Positions 5,361 to 5,787 of a DNA stretch of 5,787 nt are shown here, piece after piece (position 1 is the first letter of the stretch; each line of letters starts with the position of its first letter). The notes below the pieces were generated by a model. The model worked only from the letters and a program-made list of their open reading frames with translations, searched no databases and had not been told where the DNA came from. The translations under genes were made by a program, and so were the position numbers. The stretch is from contig CAZIJR010000033.1 of NCBI GenBank assembly GCA_964539855.1, positions 1 through 5,787 on the forward strand, in the 5' to 3' direction. The stretch comes from XYD1-FULL-39-28 sp964539855 (lineage in GTDB: Bacteria > Patescibacteriota > Minisyncoccia > Minisyncoccales > Staskawiczbacteraceae).

Positions 5361-5753
5361 TTAATTTTTGAAATAAAAATCTTCCTTTACTTCCATCTCT
5401 TCTGCTTCTTTTTCGCTTTTTTCATGATCATATCCCAGCAAGTGTAAAACCCCGTGGATAAAAACTTTTTTTAAATCTTCTTCTTTTTCTTTGACCACTT
5501 CGGGACATATTACCACCTCACCTAAAATATTTTCTTCTTTTAGATTAAAAGAAAGAACATCTGTGGCTTTGTTTTTTTGCCTAAACTTTTTATTAAGTTT
5601 CTTTATCTCATCTTTACCAATAAAAGCCAGAGACAACGTTTCTGTTTCTCTATTTTCGCCTTTTAAAACTTTTTTTGCAACCTGTGCAAAACTTTTCTCG
5701 TCTATTTTAAATTTAGTGAGATTGTTTATCTCCATTTTTGTTACTTTATTCAT
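5361..5753 (-). CDS. ybeY: Endoribonuclease YbeY (16S rRNA maturation factor)
   Basis: YbeY is a zinc-dependent single-strand endoribonuclease that takes part in 16S rRNA 3'-end maturation and ribosome quality control in the cytoplasm. The diagnostic metal site HGVLHLLGYDH has His100, His104 and His110. The upstream family motifs are Arg58 with KATDVLSF (62-69) and LGEVVICPE (77-85). At 130 aa it is somewhat shorter than the E. coli protein (155 aa), mostly because both ends are trimmed. The ATG at 5753 directly follows an in-frame-neighbour TAG, and AGGG lies about 10 nt upstream. An internal Met at residue 7 is a possible alternative start but has no better ribosome site. The gene lies just upstream of ftsA, where ftsQ often sits in division clusters, and appears to belong to the same transcription unit. 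Confidence 0.95.
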   Translation of the reverse strand: MNKVTKMEINNLTKFKIDEKSFAQVAKKVLKGENRETETLSLAFIGKDEIKKLNKKFRQKNKATDVLSFNLKEENILGEVVICPEVVKEKEEDLKKVFIHGVLHLLGYDHEKSEKEAEEMEVKEDFYFKN

Positions 5754-5787
5754 CTATTTTACACCCTTTACCTTATTTCCCCAAATC
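5754..5787 (-). CDS. Possible C-terminal end of an upstream gene, cut by window edge
   Basis: One minus-strand frame entering the window reads IWGNKVKGVK and stops at TAG (5756-5754), immediately against the ybeY ATG. Such a TAGATG junction is common between operon genes, so this may be the tail of the preceding gene. With ten residues the product cannot be named. A second frame reads DLGK and then stops at TAA (5775-5773), so even the frame choice is uncertain. Confidence 0.25.
   Translation of the reverse strand, partial: IWGNKVKGVK

Noticed and set aside
1..5787. Recoded UGA (as in Gracilibacteria or Absconditabacteria)
   Set aside because: No gene contains an in-frame TGA, Trp is encoded by TGG, and all five complete genes end with TAA at the expected family lengths, except for the short FtsZ.

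Overview
The window is a compact, AT-rich stretch of bacterial chromosome. Every convincing gene is on the minus strand, so transcription runs from high to low coordinates. All five complete genes end in TAA, their Trp codons are ordinary TGG, and no in-frame TGA is needed, so the standard bacterial code fits. The genes are short, tightly packed and often lack a Shine-Dalgarno sequence. The FtsZ N-terminus has the GVGGSG...AINTDAQAL style, and a GC-rich CTGCCGGCAG-type palindrome sits in an intergenic gap. Together these suggest an anaerobic or fermentative member of the Candidate Phyla Radiation (Patescibacteria, perhaps Parcubacteria-like). That assignment is inference, not proof.

Layout in the direction of transcription. 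(1) 5787-5754 may hold the last codons of an unidentified gene, ending in TAG directly against the ybeY ATG. (2) ybeY (5753-5361) encodes the rRNA-maturation endoribonuclease. (3) ftsA (5339-4095) encodes the actin-like membrane anchor of the division ring. (4) ftsZ (4088-3168) encodes a tubulin-like division GTPase that stops at the end of its globular core. (5) A 229-base intergenic region (3167-2939) carries dense regulatory structure. (6) nrdD (2938-764) encodes the class III anaerobic ribonucleotide reductase. (7) nrdG (764-60) encodes its radical-SAM activase, joined to nrdD by a TAATG overlap. (8) 54-1 holds the first 18 codons of a hydrophobic protein that is cut by the window edge.

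The two blocks are functionally distinct. ybeY-ftsA-ftsZ serves ribosome maturation and division-ring assembly. nrdD-nrdG makes deoxynucleotides without oxygen: NrdG installs the glycyl radical on Gly683 of NrdD.

The intergenic region is the most interesting part. In transcription order it holds a perfect DnaA box, a sigma70-type promoter whose -10 element lies inside a 9-bp sequence repeated with a 10-bp period, and a leader RNA that can fold into a compact three-way junction. The closing stem of that junction runs directly into eight U residues. A perfect 20-bp GC palindrome follows, just upstream of the nrdD start, where no normal ribosome binding site is visible. I do not recognise the leader as a known riboswitch class. 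It is a good candidate for an undescribed attenuator, riboswitch or small RNA controlling anaerobic dNTP synthesis. The second notable point is the FtsZ, which lacks the C-terminal linker and FtsA-binding peptide and has Ser where the T7 loop normally has its second catalytic Asp. No gap exceeds 300 bases.
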